From assembly GCF_003182135.1 (NCBI RefSeq), contig NZ_QGTL01000006.1:124001-188000 (forward strand): a stretch of DNA of 64,000 nucleotides. Direction: 5' to 3'. The stretch comes from Nocardia neocaledoniensis. GTDB taxonomy: Bacteria; Actinomycetota; Actinomycetes; Mycobacteriales; Mycobacteriaceae. The translations under genes and the position numbers were made by a program. Each line of letters begins with the position of its first letter. The stretch's first letter is position 1. The notes under the pieces are model-generated. The model made no database searches. It was given only the letters and a program-made list of their open reading frames with translations, and had not been told where the DNA came from. Below are positions 43,626 to 51,636 of the stretch, piece after piece.

Positions 43626-44993
43626 TCATGCGAGTTCGAAGTAGCGCAGCGACTCCCAGACCGAGATCTGCTCGTCGGTGCGTTCGGCTCCGGTGTGGAA
43701 GGCGAGCCATTCCCAACGGCGAAGGCCGACCCAGTAGTTCACGAATTCGTCGCCCAGGTACCGGCGCAGCTGGTCGTCGGCGTCCAGCGCGGAGATGGCG
43801 TCGTAGAGGTTCTTCGGGACCACGGGGACGGTGCCCGGCGCCAGCGCCCACGCCATGCGCTCGAAGCGCGGCGGCGGCGTCATCTTGTCGTCGAGCCCGA
43901 GCAGGCCACCGGCCAGGAACGCGGCGAGCGTGGAGTACATGTTGGAGTCGGAGGCGGGCAGCCGGTACTCCAGCCGGCTGGCGGACGGGCCTGCCAGCAC
44001 CGCGCGCACGGCGCACGACTTGTTCGCGATGCCCCAGGTCTGCGTGGTCGGCGGGCCTTCCAGTTCCATCAGCCGCCGGTAGGAGGTGATGGTGGGCAGC
44101 GCGAAGCTGGTCGACGCCTCGAGCGTGGCCATCACGCCGCCGAGGAAGTGCAGCATGCGCTCGCTCGGCTCGTGCGGCGCGGACGCGTCGAAGAAGATGT
44201 TGCCGTCGGAGTCGCTGACCGAGACGTTGAGGTGGGAACCCTGCCCGTATTCGGCGGACCACTTGGACATGAAGGTCACCGACCGGCCGAGGGAGTAGGC
44301 GACTTCACGCATGACCTGCCGGGCGCGCGCCCACCGGTCCGCGGCCGTCACCGGATCGGCCGGGGCGATGTTGAACTCGATCTGACCGGTCGCGGCCTCG
44401 TCGGACCACGCCTCCCAGGGCAGGCCGATCTCGTCGAAGCGAGCGACGACCGCCTCCATGTACTCCGTGTGGTCCGGCGACTTCGCGTGCACCAGTGCGG
44501 CACCGCTCTTGCCGCCGAGCGGCGTGAGGTTCTGGTACTGCTGCGCGCGTGCCTGATCGATGGACTCCTGGAAGACGGTCGCCTCGATCTCGACACACGC
44601 CAGCACGTTCAGGCCACGCTCGGCGTACGCGGCCGCGATCCGCTTGAGCGCCTGCCTGGGGTCCGCCGCGACCGGCTCGCCCTGGAGGGTCCAGAGGTCG
44701 CCGATCACCGAAGCCATCCCGGGCTTCCATTCGATCAACGTGTCCTCGTCGGGCCGCAGTTCGATATCGGTGATCAGGCCGTTTCGCCGCCAGTGCGGGT
44801 GGTCGTAACCGAGCGACGAATTGTTGCCGAGGTCGAGGCCGAGAACCAGATCGGGCACCGCGACGCCCTTGTCGCGACACGAGCGATACTTCGCCGGCGA
44901 CAGCGTCTTGCCGATCAGCACACCGTCGTGATTGGTCGCCTCGAGCCGCACGCTCGACACGGCGGCCAGGTCACCGAACTTGTCAGACTTCAC
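43626..44993 (-). CDS. Glutamine-synthetase-like gamma-glutamylamide synthetase (PuuA-like)
   Basis: A 455-residue protein of glutamine synthetase fold. LEATNHDGVLIGKTLSP near the start, CVEIEATVF, IEFNIAPADP, GQGSHLNVSVSD with the active-site His, and RLEYRLPASDSNMYSTLAA near residue 340 are all GS-type motifs. Shorter and more diverged than GlnA, it fits the PuuA/IpuC group, which joins glutamate to the amino group of an amine using ATP. GTG 44993 follows AAGGTGG and overlaps the upstream gene by 11 bp. With the PuuD-like and PuuC-like genes it forms a gamma-glutamylation module. Confidence 0.85.
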   Translation of the reverse strand: MKSDKFGDLAAVSSVRLEATNHDGVLIGKTLSPAKYRSCRDKGVAVPDLVLGLDLGNNSSLGYDHPHWRRNGLITDIELRPDEDTLIEWKPGMASVIGDLWTLQGEPVAADPRQALKRIAAAYAERGLNVLACVEIEATVFQESIDQARAQQYQNLTPLGGKSGAALVHAKSPDHTEYMEAVVARFDEIGLPWEAWSDEAATGQIEFNIAPADPVTAADRWARARQVMREVAYSLGRSVTFMSKWSAEYGQGSHLNVSVSDSDGNIFFDASAPHEPSERMLHFLGGVMATLEASTSFALPTITSYRRLMELEGPPTTQTWGIANKSCAVRAVLAGPSASRLEYRLPASDSNMYSTLAAFLAGGLLGLDDKMTPPPRFERMAWALAPGTVPVVPKNLYDAISALDADDQLRRYLGDEFVNYWVGLRRWEWLAFHTGAERTDEQISVWESLRYFELA

Positions 44994-45618
44994 CGAACAC
45001 CACCTTGAGGTTGGCGCCGAACAGCGCCGAGAAACTGGAGACAGAGCCGTCGACCGCGAGCTCGCCACCGGCGAGTTCGTCGGTGATCAGGGAGCGGCCA
45101 CCGAACAGGCGCGCGAGCGCCGCGGACGTGCCGAGCAGCTGGTAGCCGTTGCCGGTGAGGTCACCGAACTCGGCGGAGGCGTCCTCGTCGAAGCAGTAGA
45201 CGCCGAGGCCGCCTGGCACACCGGGCACCGCGTGCACGCGGTCCCAGAAATCCGCCGCCGCCGCGCGCCAGTCGACGTCGCGGCCCGACAGCAGGACCTG
45301 GACCTCCTTCGCGAAGCCGTCGAGCGCCTCGCCATCGATTTCGGCCGGGGCCGGGTCGGACCACCGCACCTCCCAGGCGAGGTCCGGCTCGGACCCGTGG
45401 GCGGCGACGGCGATCTGCGCGCCGACGAAGGTCAGGAAGGCCTGCTGCGCGTCGGTCGTCGACGAGAGGCGAACAGTTCGTGGTTCGTCGTTCGCGGTGA
45501 ACGTCGCACCGTGGGCGATCGCCTCGCGCAACCGCCGTGCCACCGACAGAACCATCGGTGTCGGGCCGCCGGTCACCGCCACTTCACCGGTGACCGCGTG
45601 GCTTGCTGATTCGGGCAT
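44983..45618 (-). CDS. Unknown 211-aa protein, first gene of the gamma-glutamylation operon
   Basis: I do not recognise the family. The protein is soluble, acidic and mixed alpha/beta, with GATFTANDEPRTVRLSSTTD near residue 37 and VYCFDEDASAEFGDLTGNGY near 140. The C-terminal LAGGELAVDGSVSSFSALFG faintly recalls sterol-carrier-like lipid-binding domains, which I would not rely on. It overlaps the glutamine-synthetase-like gene by 11 bp, so production is coupled and a partner or accessory role is plausible. Promoter palindromes lie 53 bp before its start. Confidence 0.7.
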   Translation of the reverse strand: MPESASHAVTGEVAVTGGPTPMVLSVARRLREAIAHGATFTANDEPRTVRLSSTTDAQQAFLTFVGAQIAVAAHGSEPDLAWEVRWSDPAPAEIDGEALDGFAKEVQVLLSGRDVDWRAAAADFWDRVHAVPGVPGGLGVYCFDEDASAEFGDLTGNGYQLLGTSAALARLFGGRSLITDELAGGELAVDGSVSSFSALFGANLKVVFGEV

Positions 45619-45670
45619 ATCCGCCTCTCTCCATTGAGATGGTGCTCACTTCTAGCGAGATCGTGTGACA

Positions 45671-45696
45671 GAATCATGTGATCTAATCAACTGATT
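45671..45696. promoter_or_regulatory. Operator-like palindromes in the 45.6-kb divergent promoter
   Basis: GAATCATGTGATC (45671-45683) is followed at once by AATCA-AC-TGATT (45685-45696). They lie in the 101-bp gap between the leftward gamma-glutamylation operon and the rightward hydrolase operon. The first matches the GAATCA-N-N-yGATC pattern of the sites at 34462 and 47819, so the same TetR may control both directions. Confidence 0.55.
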
Positions 45697-45719
45697 TGTC
45701 AAGAGCTGAGGAGTATCGG

Positions 45720-46682
45720 ATGGGCCTGTCCGTAGCCGCCATGATCGACATGCTCGACGCCGACGAGCGGGCGTTCGCCCACGCGTTGCTCGACCACGCG
45801 CCCGCTCCCCCCTACTCCCGGTACGGCGTGGACGGCGTGCGATCCCTCTTCGATTCCACCGAGGCCGACGCGACCCCGACGCGACCTGTGCACAGCGCCG
45901 AGGAGCGGACCATCGACAGCCCGGCCGGGCCGCTCCGGGTGCGCTGCTACCGCCCCTCCGCCGCACGAGACCTGCCCGCGCTGATCTACATCCACGGCGG
46001 CGGCTTCGTCGTCGGGACACTGGCCGGCGTCGACGAACTCTGCAGAACGCTCAGCCTCGAGGCGGACTGCGTCGTGGTGTCGGTCGAATACCGGCGCGCG
46101 CCCGAACACGTCTTTCCCGCCGCCGCGGACGATTGCCTCCGGACCTACGAGTGGGTCCAGCGCGAGGCGGCTTCGCTGGGGATCGACCCGTCTCGCATCG
46201 CACTGGCCGGCGACAGCGCGGGCGGGAATCTCGCGCTGTCGATCTGCACCAGCCTGGCCGCGACGCACCAGCCCGCGCCGAGCGCGCTCGTGCTGGCCTA
46301 TCCCGCGACGTCGAACACCCACTCCGGCCCGTCCTGGGAGGCTTTCGAGGACGCGCCGGTCCTGTGCAAAGCCGATGCGATGTGGTTCTGGTCGAACTAC
46401 GCCGCGGACACCGGAGCGGATCAGGATCCGCGCGCCGTCCCGCTCCTGTCACCCACCCTCCACGCCCTGCCGCCGACCCTGGTGATTTCCGCCGAGGTGG
46501 ATGTCCTGCGGTCGGACTACGAGCATTTCGCCGCCGTCGCCGCGCGCGCAGGCGCCGAGATCGAGATCCGCCGCTACGACGGCGTGTTGCACGGCTTCTT
46601 CACCGAGGTCACCACGATCGGCAAGGCCGCCCTCGCCGCCTCCGACGCGGCACTCCACCTGCGCAAGCACTTCGGCGTCTGA
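45720..46682 (+). CDS. Alpha/beta hydrolase, hormone-sensitive-lipase type
   Basis: A 320-residue esterase. YIHGGGFVVG (oxyanion hole, near residue 92), GDSAGGNLAL (nucleophile, near 165) and the C-terminal Asp and His (SAEVDVL, GVLHGFF) form a complete HSL-family catalytic set. In context it could open the ester or lactone made by the Baeyer-Villiger monooxygenase. ATG 45720 follows GAGGAG. It starts a rightward operon with the amine-dehydrogenase-like gene. Confidence 0.9.
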   Translation: MGLSVAAMIDMLDADERAFAHALLDHAPAPPYSRYGVDGVRSLFDSTEADATPTRPVHSAEERTIDSPAGPLRVRCYRPSAARDLPALIYIHGGGFVVGTLAGVDELCRTLSLEADCVVVSVEYRRAPEHVFPAAADDCLRTYEWVQREAASLGIDPSRIALAGDSAGGNLALSICTSLAATHQPAPSALVLAYPATSNTHSGPSWEAFEDAPVLCKADAMWFWSNYAADTGADQDPRAVPLLSPTLHALPPTLVISAEVDVLRSDYEHFAAVAARAGAEIEIRRYDGVLHGFFTEVTTIGKAALAASDAALHLRKHFGV

Positions 46683-46751
46683 CCGCGCTCGCACACCCCG
46701 TCAGCGATACCTCCGCGCCCGAGCGCACCCCCAGTGAAGGAAATGAGCAGA

Positions 46752-47774
46752 ATGAGCCGAACCGGAATCGCCATCGTCGGACTCGGCGCCGTGGGCAGGG
46801 AAGCTGCCCGAACCCTCCTTGCCCGCGACCGCGCGAGCGTGACCGCCGCCGTGGACCGCGACCCCGCCCTCGCCGGCCGAGATCTGGGCGAGTTGCTGGG
46901 CCTCGGCCCTGTGGGAGTCTCCGTCGCCGGTGACCTCGGCGCCGCGGCGGGCTCCCGCACCGCGCTGGTGGCCACCACCTCGCTGCTCGCCGAGCTCGAG
47001 CCGATCGTGGCGGAGCTGGCGGCGAGTGGAGTACACGTCGTGTCCATCTGCGAGGAACTCGGCTTCCCGTGGCGTGAGCAACCCGAACTCAGCCACCGGA
47101 TCGACGAGATGGCCCGGCGGCACGGAATCGTGGTACTCGGCACCGGCGCGAATCCGGGGATGCTCATGGACGTCGTCCCCACCGTGCTGTCCTCGCTCGC
47201 GCCGACCGTCGAGGGCGTGGTCGTGCGGCGCACCGCCGAGATGGCCTCCTACGGCGGAATCCTGCACAAGTTCGGCTTCGGGCTCACCCCTGCGGAATTC
47301 ACCGCCGCGGTGACCGAGCGGCGCCTGCCAGGGCACTTCGGTTTCGCCGAATCGATCGGCGCGCTGTCCTGGGCGCTCGGCCTCGAACTGGACGCCGTCG
47401 AGGTCGGCACACCGGAGATCGCCGTGCTCGCCGAACGGGAACGGGTGGGACCGCACGCGCGCATCGCGGCGGGCACGGTCGCCGGGATCACCCATGGCGC
47501 GCGCGGTTCGTACCGTGACGATGTCGTCGTGGACCTGAGTATCCACTTCGGGTTCCGCCCGGAACTGGACGCGGTCGAGCTCGGCGATCGGTGGACGCTG
47601 CGGACACCCGACGGCGACATCACCGTCGGCGCCCCCGGCGGCTTCGCCAGCGCGCCCGCGACGGTCGCCGTCGCCTGCAACGTGGTCGACGAAGCCGCGA
47701 CACTGACGCCCGGCCTTCGCACGATGCTCGACCTGCCCGTTCGATCCCTCGCCGCGAAGGGCAGGGCGCGGTGA
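46752..47774 (+). CDS. NAD(P)-dependent amine dehydrogenase-like protein (DapB fold)
   Basis: A 340-residue protein with an N-terminal Rossmann fold (AIVGLGAVGREAART) and the family landmarks SICEELGFPW and GTGANPGMLMD near residue 130. It belongs to the dihydrodipicolinate-reductase-like group that includes 2,4-diaminopentanoate dehydrogenase and the native amine dehydrogenases, which deaminate amines to ketones reversibly. Substrate unknown. ATG 46752 has GAAGGA at normal distance; earlier starts are too close to it. A paralogue lies at 61.3 kb. Confidence 0.78.
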   Translation: MSRTGIAIVGLGAVGREAARTLLARDRASVTAAVDRDPALAGRDLGELLGLGPVGVSVAGDLGAAAGSRTALVATTSLLAELEPIVAELAASGVHVVSICEELGFPWREQPELSHRIDEMARRHGIVVLGTGANPGMLMDVVPTVLSSLAPTVEGVVVRRTAEMASYGGILHKFGFGLTPAEFTAAVTERRLPGHFGFAESIGALSWALGLELDAVEVGTPEIAVLAERERVGPHARIAAGTVAGITHGARGSYRDDVVVDLSIHFGFRPELDAVELGDRWTLRTPDGDITVGAPGGFASAPATVAVACNVVDEAATLTPGLRTMLDLPVRSLAAKGRAR

Positions 47775-47817
47775 TTCCCGGCCAACCCTTGACACATCGT
47801 GTCTTCCGTCACACAAT

Positions 47818-47848
47818 CGAATCACTCGATCAGATCATTTGATTCAAA
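47818..47848. promoter_or_regulatory. Operator-like repeats before the first PhyH dioxygenase gene
   Basis: CGAATCACTCGATCA (47818-47832) matches 14 of 15 bases of CGAATCACTTGATCA upstream of the APC permease. ATCA-TT-TGAT (47834-47843) and TTTGA-T-TCAAA (47838-47848) overlap just after it. The dioxygenase start is 28 bp downstream, so a bound repressor would block its promoter. TTGACA at 47789-47794 is a possible -35 further upstream. Confidence 0.55.
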
Positions 47849-47875
47849 CACTTGGTTTACCGAAATGAGGAGCTC

Positions 47876-48739
47876 ATGAACGCGCCAGTGAAAGCCACCC
47901 TGCGGTCGGTGACGGACTCGACCCCCCTCGCCGAAATCCTCGCCATCGTGGCCGAAGACGGCGGCGTGATCATCGAGAACTTCCTGTCGCAGGACCAGAT
48001 CGCGCGGTTCAACAGCGAGATCGATGCGCCGCTGACCGCGCTCGCGCCCGGCTCGACCCACGAGAACGAGATCGTCGCCGACTTCCACGGCAGCAACACC
48101 AAGCGGCTGACGAACCTGGTGACCCACAGCAAGACCTTCCGCGAGGAGATCCTCGACAAGGACCTGGTGCACCAGCTCTGTGACGCCACCTTCCTCGAGG
48201 AGTCCGGCACCTACTGGATGACCACCGCGCAGGTCATCGAGATCGGCCCGGGCAACAAGGCGCAGATCCTGCACCGCGACCTGGAGAACTGGTTCCCGTT
48301 CATCGGAATGGGCCCGCAGGGTCCCGAGGTGACCATCAACTTCCTGATCGCGTTCACCGACTTCACCGAGGAGAACGGCGCCACCCGGGTCATCCCCGGC
48401 AGCAACCACTGGGCCGACTTCGAGGATCGCGGCACGCCCGAGGCCACCGTTCCCGCGCTCATGCGGGCCGGCGACGTGCTCGTCTTCAGCGGCAAGACCG
48501 TCCACGGCGGCGGCGCGAACGTCACCACCGACCAGTACCGCCGTGCCGTCGCCTTCGCGCTGAACCCGGGCTTCCTCACCGGCGAGGAGGCGTATCCGTT
48601 CCTCGTCGACATGGCGATCGCCAAGCAACTCTCCCCCCGGGTGCAGCGCCTGCTCGGCTTCCGTTCCCAGTACCCCACCGGTTCGCCCGGCCTCTGGCAG
48701 GTGGACTACACCGAGCTCGGCGACTACCTGCAGCTCTGA
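47876..48739 (+). CDS. Phytanoyl-CoA dioxygenase family Fe(II)/2-oxoglutarate oxygenase, copy 1
   Basis: A 287-residue PhyH-fold oxygenase. The iron ligands are the HxD of ILHRDLENW near residue 137 and a distal His in KTVHGGGANV near 210; an Arg for 2-oxoglutarate follows at YRRAVAF. The family hydroxylates diverse small molecules, including CoA esters, amino acids and alkaloids. The substrate here is unknown. ATG 47876 has GAGGAG before it. A near-identical paralogue lies at 51.6 kb and a deleted third copy at 63.8 kb. Confidence 0.85.
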   Translation: MNAPVKATLRSVTDSTPLAEILAIVAEDGGVIIENFLSQDQIARFNSEIDAPLTALAPGSTHENEIVADFHGSNTKRLTNLVTHSKTFREEILDKDLVHQLCDATFLEESGTYWMTTAQVIEIGPGNKAQILHRDLENWFPFIGMGPQGPEVTINFLIAFTDFTEENGATRVIPGSNHWADFEDRGTPEATVPALMRAGDVLVFSGKTVHGGGANVTTDQYRRAVAFALNPGFLTGEEAYPFLVDMAIAKQLSPRVQRLLGFRSQYPTGSPGLWQVDYTELGDYLQL

Positions 48740-48780
48740 GGAGCGACCGGTACCTCTGTCACCTCGAACAAGGAAAACCA

Positions 48781-50052
48781 TTGGGAATCGATTCCTCCGT
48801 CACCGCATTCGAACGCACCCGGCGCAGCCTGGGCGGTGGCGTCAGCTCCGGCCTGCGGGCCACGATGCGGCCGGTCCCCCTCTTCGTGGAGCGAAGCAGC
48901 GGAGCGTATGTGTGGGACCTCGACGGCGACCGCTACGTGGACTACGTCATGGCCTGGGGGCCGCTGGTCCACGGCCACAGCCACCCGCACATCCTCGACG
49001 CGGTGACGCGGGTGATCACCTCGATGCAGGTCGTCGGCATGGGGCATCGCCTCGAGTACGAGGCCGCGGAGGCGGTCCTCGCCTCGGTCCCGGGCGCGCA
49101 GCGGCTGGTGTGGACCAATACCGGGACCGAGGCCGTGCAGGTCGCGTTGAAGTTCGCCCGCGCCGCGACCGGCCGTCACCGCGTCGTCAAGTTCGCGAAG
49201 GCCTACCACGGCTGGCACGACAGCGTGTACGCGAGCATGGCGGCCGACGACACGGGTGAGGCGGCCGTCCCCGCCGGTCGCGGGCAGAGCCCGCATGCCC
49301 ACGCCGACCTGATCATCAGCCGGTTCAACGACACCGCGGCCATCGCGGAGATCCTCGCCGCCGCCGAGGAACGGCAGATCGCCGCGGTGCTCATCGACCC
49401 GATCATGAGCAACGCGGGCGTGACGAACCCGGCGCCCGGCTTTCTCGAGACGATCCGCGAGCTGTGCGACAAGCACGGCGTCGTGCTGATCTTCGACGAG
49501 GTCATCGCCGGCTTCCGGATCGCGCGCGGTGGCGCCGCCGAGAAGTTCGGCGTCCGCCCCGACCTCTCGGTGTTCGGCAAGGCGATCGCGGGCGGGTTCA
49601 CCCAGAGCGCGGTCGTCGGACGCGCCGACATCATCGATCTCGTCGACGACGGCCTCACCCACGCCGGCACCTTCAACGGCAATCCGGTCGCGCTCGCGGC
49701 GGTGCAGGCCGCGATGGAGCTGTCCGCCGAGCCGGGCGTGTTCGCGAAGCTGGACGAGCTGGGCGCCGCCTTCGAGACGGCGATCACCGACGTGTTGACC
49801 GCAGCGGGCGCACCGGCCGGTCTCCGGCGGGTCGGGTCGCTGTTGCAGTTCGCGCCGCACGATCAGCAGACGAGTCTGCACGGCACGGACGGGCTCTGGG
49901 CCGAGATCACCGCGGGCATGGTCGAATCCGGCGCCGTCTTCATGCCGTCCGGAAAGATCTTCGTCAGTACCGCCCACACGCTCGCCGACATCGAGGAGAC
50001 CGCCGCGCTCCTCGAGCGAGTTCTCCAGCGGGTCCCCGCGCGCCCGGCGTAG
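48781..50052 (+). CDS. Class III PLP aminotransferase (glutamate-1-semialdehyde aminomutase-like)
   Basis: A 423-residue fold-type I PLP enzyme. TNTGTEAVQVALKFARA (cofactor phosphate cup), FDEVIAGFR (PLP-binding Asp) and SVFGKAIAGGF with the Schiff-base Lys near residue 265 are intact. It resembles HemL-type enzymes but sits in a catabolic operon, so it is more likely an amine or amino-acid transaminase than a tetrapyrrole enzyme. The start is TTG 48781 with AAGGAA upstream; no ATG fits the conserved N-terminus. It follows the dioxygenase by 41 bp. Confidence 0.85.
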   Translation: MGIDSSVTAFERTRRSLGGGVSSGLRATMRPVPLFVERSSGAYVWDLDGDRYVDYVMAWGPLVHGHSHPHILDAVTRVITSMQVVGMGHRLEYEAAEAVLASVPGAQRLVWTNTGTEAVQVALKFARAATGRHRVVKFAKAYHGWHDSVYASMAADDTGEAAVPAGRGQSPHAHADLIISRFNDTAAIAEILAAAEERQIAAVLIDPIMSNAGVTNPAPGFLETIRELCDKHGVVLIFDEVIAGFRIARGGAAEKFGVRPDLSVFGKAIAGGFTQSAVVGRADIIDLVDDGLTHAGTFNGNPVALAAVQAAMELSAEPGVFAKLDELGAAFETAITDVLTAAGAPAGLRRVGSLLQFAPHDQQTSLHGTDGLWAEITAGMVESGAVFMPSGKIFVSTAHTLADIEETAALLERVLQRVPARPA

Positions 50053-50165
50053 CGGCGCGGCCGGACAACCCCTTCGTCTTTCGCCGCTCGAAGCATTCCG
50101 ACATTCGAGCGGTCGATGCGGCGTACCCGAAATCAGCAACAGAATCAAAGGAGATTCGGATCATC

Positions 50166-50834
50166 ATGAGTTCTCGTAGGGCAGGGACCCGCTCGACCAC
50201 GGCGCTGGCCGTGGCCGGTATCGCCGCGGTGTCCTGCGCCGTCGCGGCCGCGGCACCCGTCGGCGCCGACGCTTTCGTGCCGCTGCCGGACGGCACCAAG
50301 TCGGGTCCGGGCATCACGCTCACCCGCACCGGCGAACACGCCCTGGTCTCGCCGTCGATGGCGGCCAACGGCGCGGGCCGGGTGGTGTGGGTCTCCGGCC
50401 GGGCCAGTGCCGACGTCGCCGTCACGCCGGAAGGTGAGGTGGGCCCGACCAACGGCCCGACCGGCAGGCCGGGCAGCAACAACTCTTCGACGCACGGCGC
50501 CTCCCAGCTGAACACCGGCTACATCGTCGGCTGCCAGGTGAGCATCGCCGACGACGCGATCGGCGCCGGGGTGTCCGGTGGCTTCTCCACCGGCGGGGTG
50601 AGCGCGGGCGGATCGATCGGGGTCAACCTCGGTCCCGGCGAGGTGAAGTTCGTGCAGATCGACTACAAGGACATCCTCGAACCGGGGGTGTACTCGGTGG
50701 AGTACCGCGACGCCGAGATCGAGATCCAGGGCTGCGCGGGCTACGCGCAGGCCCGCGCCTACACCGTGGTCGAGATCATCGGCGACCACTACTCCAAGAC
50801 CTCGCTCTACGGCGCCCCGTTCAGCATCGGCTGA
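50166..50834 (+). CDS. nfpA: MspA-family outer-membrane porin, first of tandem pair
   Basis: A 222-residue exported protein. A Sec signal peptide (ALAVAGIAAVSCAVAAAAP region) is followed by FVPLPDGT, the conserved start of mature MspA-type porins. The C-terminal half has GYIVGCQVSI and GCAGYAQARAYTVVE, landmarks of the eight-subunit goblet porins. It forms water-filled channels through the mycolate outer membrane for small hydrophilic solutes. The tandem arrangement is that of N. farcinica NfpA/NfpB, which form a mixed channel; the symbol rests on that analogy. AAAGGAG precedes ATG 50166. Confidence 0.88.
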   Translation: MSSRRAGTRSTTALAVAGIAAVSCAVAAAAPVGADAFVPLPDGTKSGPGITLTRTGEHALVSPSMAANGAGRVVWVSGRASADVAVTPEGEVGPTNGPTGRPGSNNSSTHGASQLNTGYIVGCQVSIADDAIGAGVSGGFSTGGVSAGGSIGVNLGPGEVKFVQIDYKDILEPGVYSVEYRDAEIEIQGCAGYAQARAYTVVEIIGDHYSKTSLYGAPFSIG

Positions 50835-50893
50835 ACCAGCCGTCCGCCCCTCGCTTCGCCCTCGCGAAACCTCAAACCACCAAGGTGAATTCG

Positions 50894-51559
50894 ATGTTCA
50901 ACCGTCAGTATCTCGCCCGCCTGGGCGTCGGCGCGGTCGCCGCACTCGCGCTCGGCCTGGCCGCCACACCCGCCGCGACCGCCGACACCTTCGTCCCGCT
51001 GCCCGGCGGTGAGCTCGTCGAGACCCTGTCCGACGGCACCGTCGTGACCGTCCGGCTGACCGGGGAATCGGCGAATATCAACCCCTCCCTCGGCTCGACG
51101 CCGGTGCATCGCAACGCGTGGGTCTCCGGGACCGCGCAGGTCGAACTCGCCGGCACCGGCGCCGAAGCCGGCGGCTTGGTCCTGCCCGGCTACGTCGTCG
51201 GCTGCCAGGTGAACATCGCCGGCGGCGGTGTCGGCGGCGGGGTGGAAGGCGCCTCGGATTGGGAGGGCAACGCCAGTGCCGGTGCCAGTACGAGCGGTGA
51301 GCTGTCCCTCGGTCCCGGACAGGCCCAGTCGTTCTACATCCTCGACCGGGAGAAGGCCGACGACTTCGGCAACGAGTCGCACAAGGCCTACAACGTGTTC
51401 TCCGGTGGCAGCGGATCGGTGACCTGGTCCGACCAGACCATCGGCCTGTCCGGCTGCGGCGGATACGCCCAGGCCCGCGCCTTCGTCAGCGTCGAGATCG
51501 TCACCGAGCGCGTCACCAGCTGGGTGACGCTGTGGGGCCAGCCGTTCAGCCTCGGCTGA
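50894..51559 (+). CDS. nfpB: MspA-family outer-membrane porin, second of tandem pair
   Basis: A 221-residue paralogue of the preceding porin, with signal peptide (ALALGLAATPAATA), mature start TFVPLPGGELVETLSDGT (key FVPLP) and matching GYVVGCQVNI and GCGGYAQARAFVSVE blocks. AAGGTGA lies 5 bases before ATG 50894. The 59-bp gap to the first porin suggests co-transcription and a hetero-oligomeric channel. A hairpin follows the stop. Its position inside the catabolic island suggests it helps substrate entry. Confidence 0.88.
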   Translation: MFNRQYLARLGVGAVAALALGLAATPAATADTFVPLPGGELVETLSDGTVVTVRLTGESANINPSLGSTPVHRNAWVSGTAQVELAGTGAEAGGLVLPGYVVGCQVNIAGGGVGGGVEGASDWEGNASAGASTSGELSLGPGQAQSFYILDREKADDFGNESHKAYNVFSGGSGSVTWSDQTIGLSGCGGYAQARAFVSVEIVTERVTSWVTLWGQPFSLG

Positions 51560-51568
51560 CACCGGTCC

Positions 51569-51592
51569 GCCGGGCGGCACCCGCCGCCCGGC
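51569..51592. terminator. Hairpin after the porin pair
   Basis: GCCGGGCGGC (51569-51578) and its complement (51583-51592) surround a 4-base loop, 9 bp after the second porin stop. No T-run follows. It may end or reduce read-through from the porin genes into the dioxygenase gene. Confidence 0.55.
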
Positions 51593-51636
51593 TTCGCGAA
51601 CAAACCACCCGAATCTTCCTGAACGGAGTCGAAACC

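Noticed and set aside
42765..45008. 747-codon open frame on the plus strand opposite aldehyde dehydrogenase and glutamine-synthetase-like genes
   Set aside because: It spans two well-supported genes on the other strand and reads as low-complexity GC-driven sequence.
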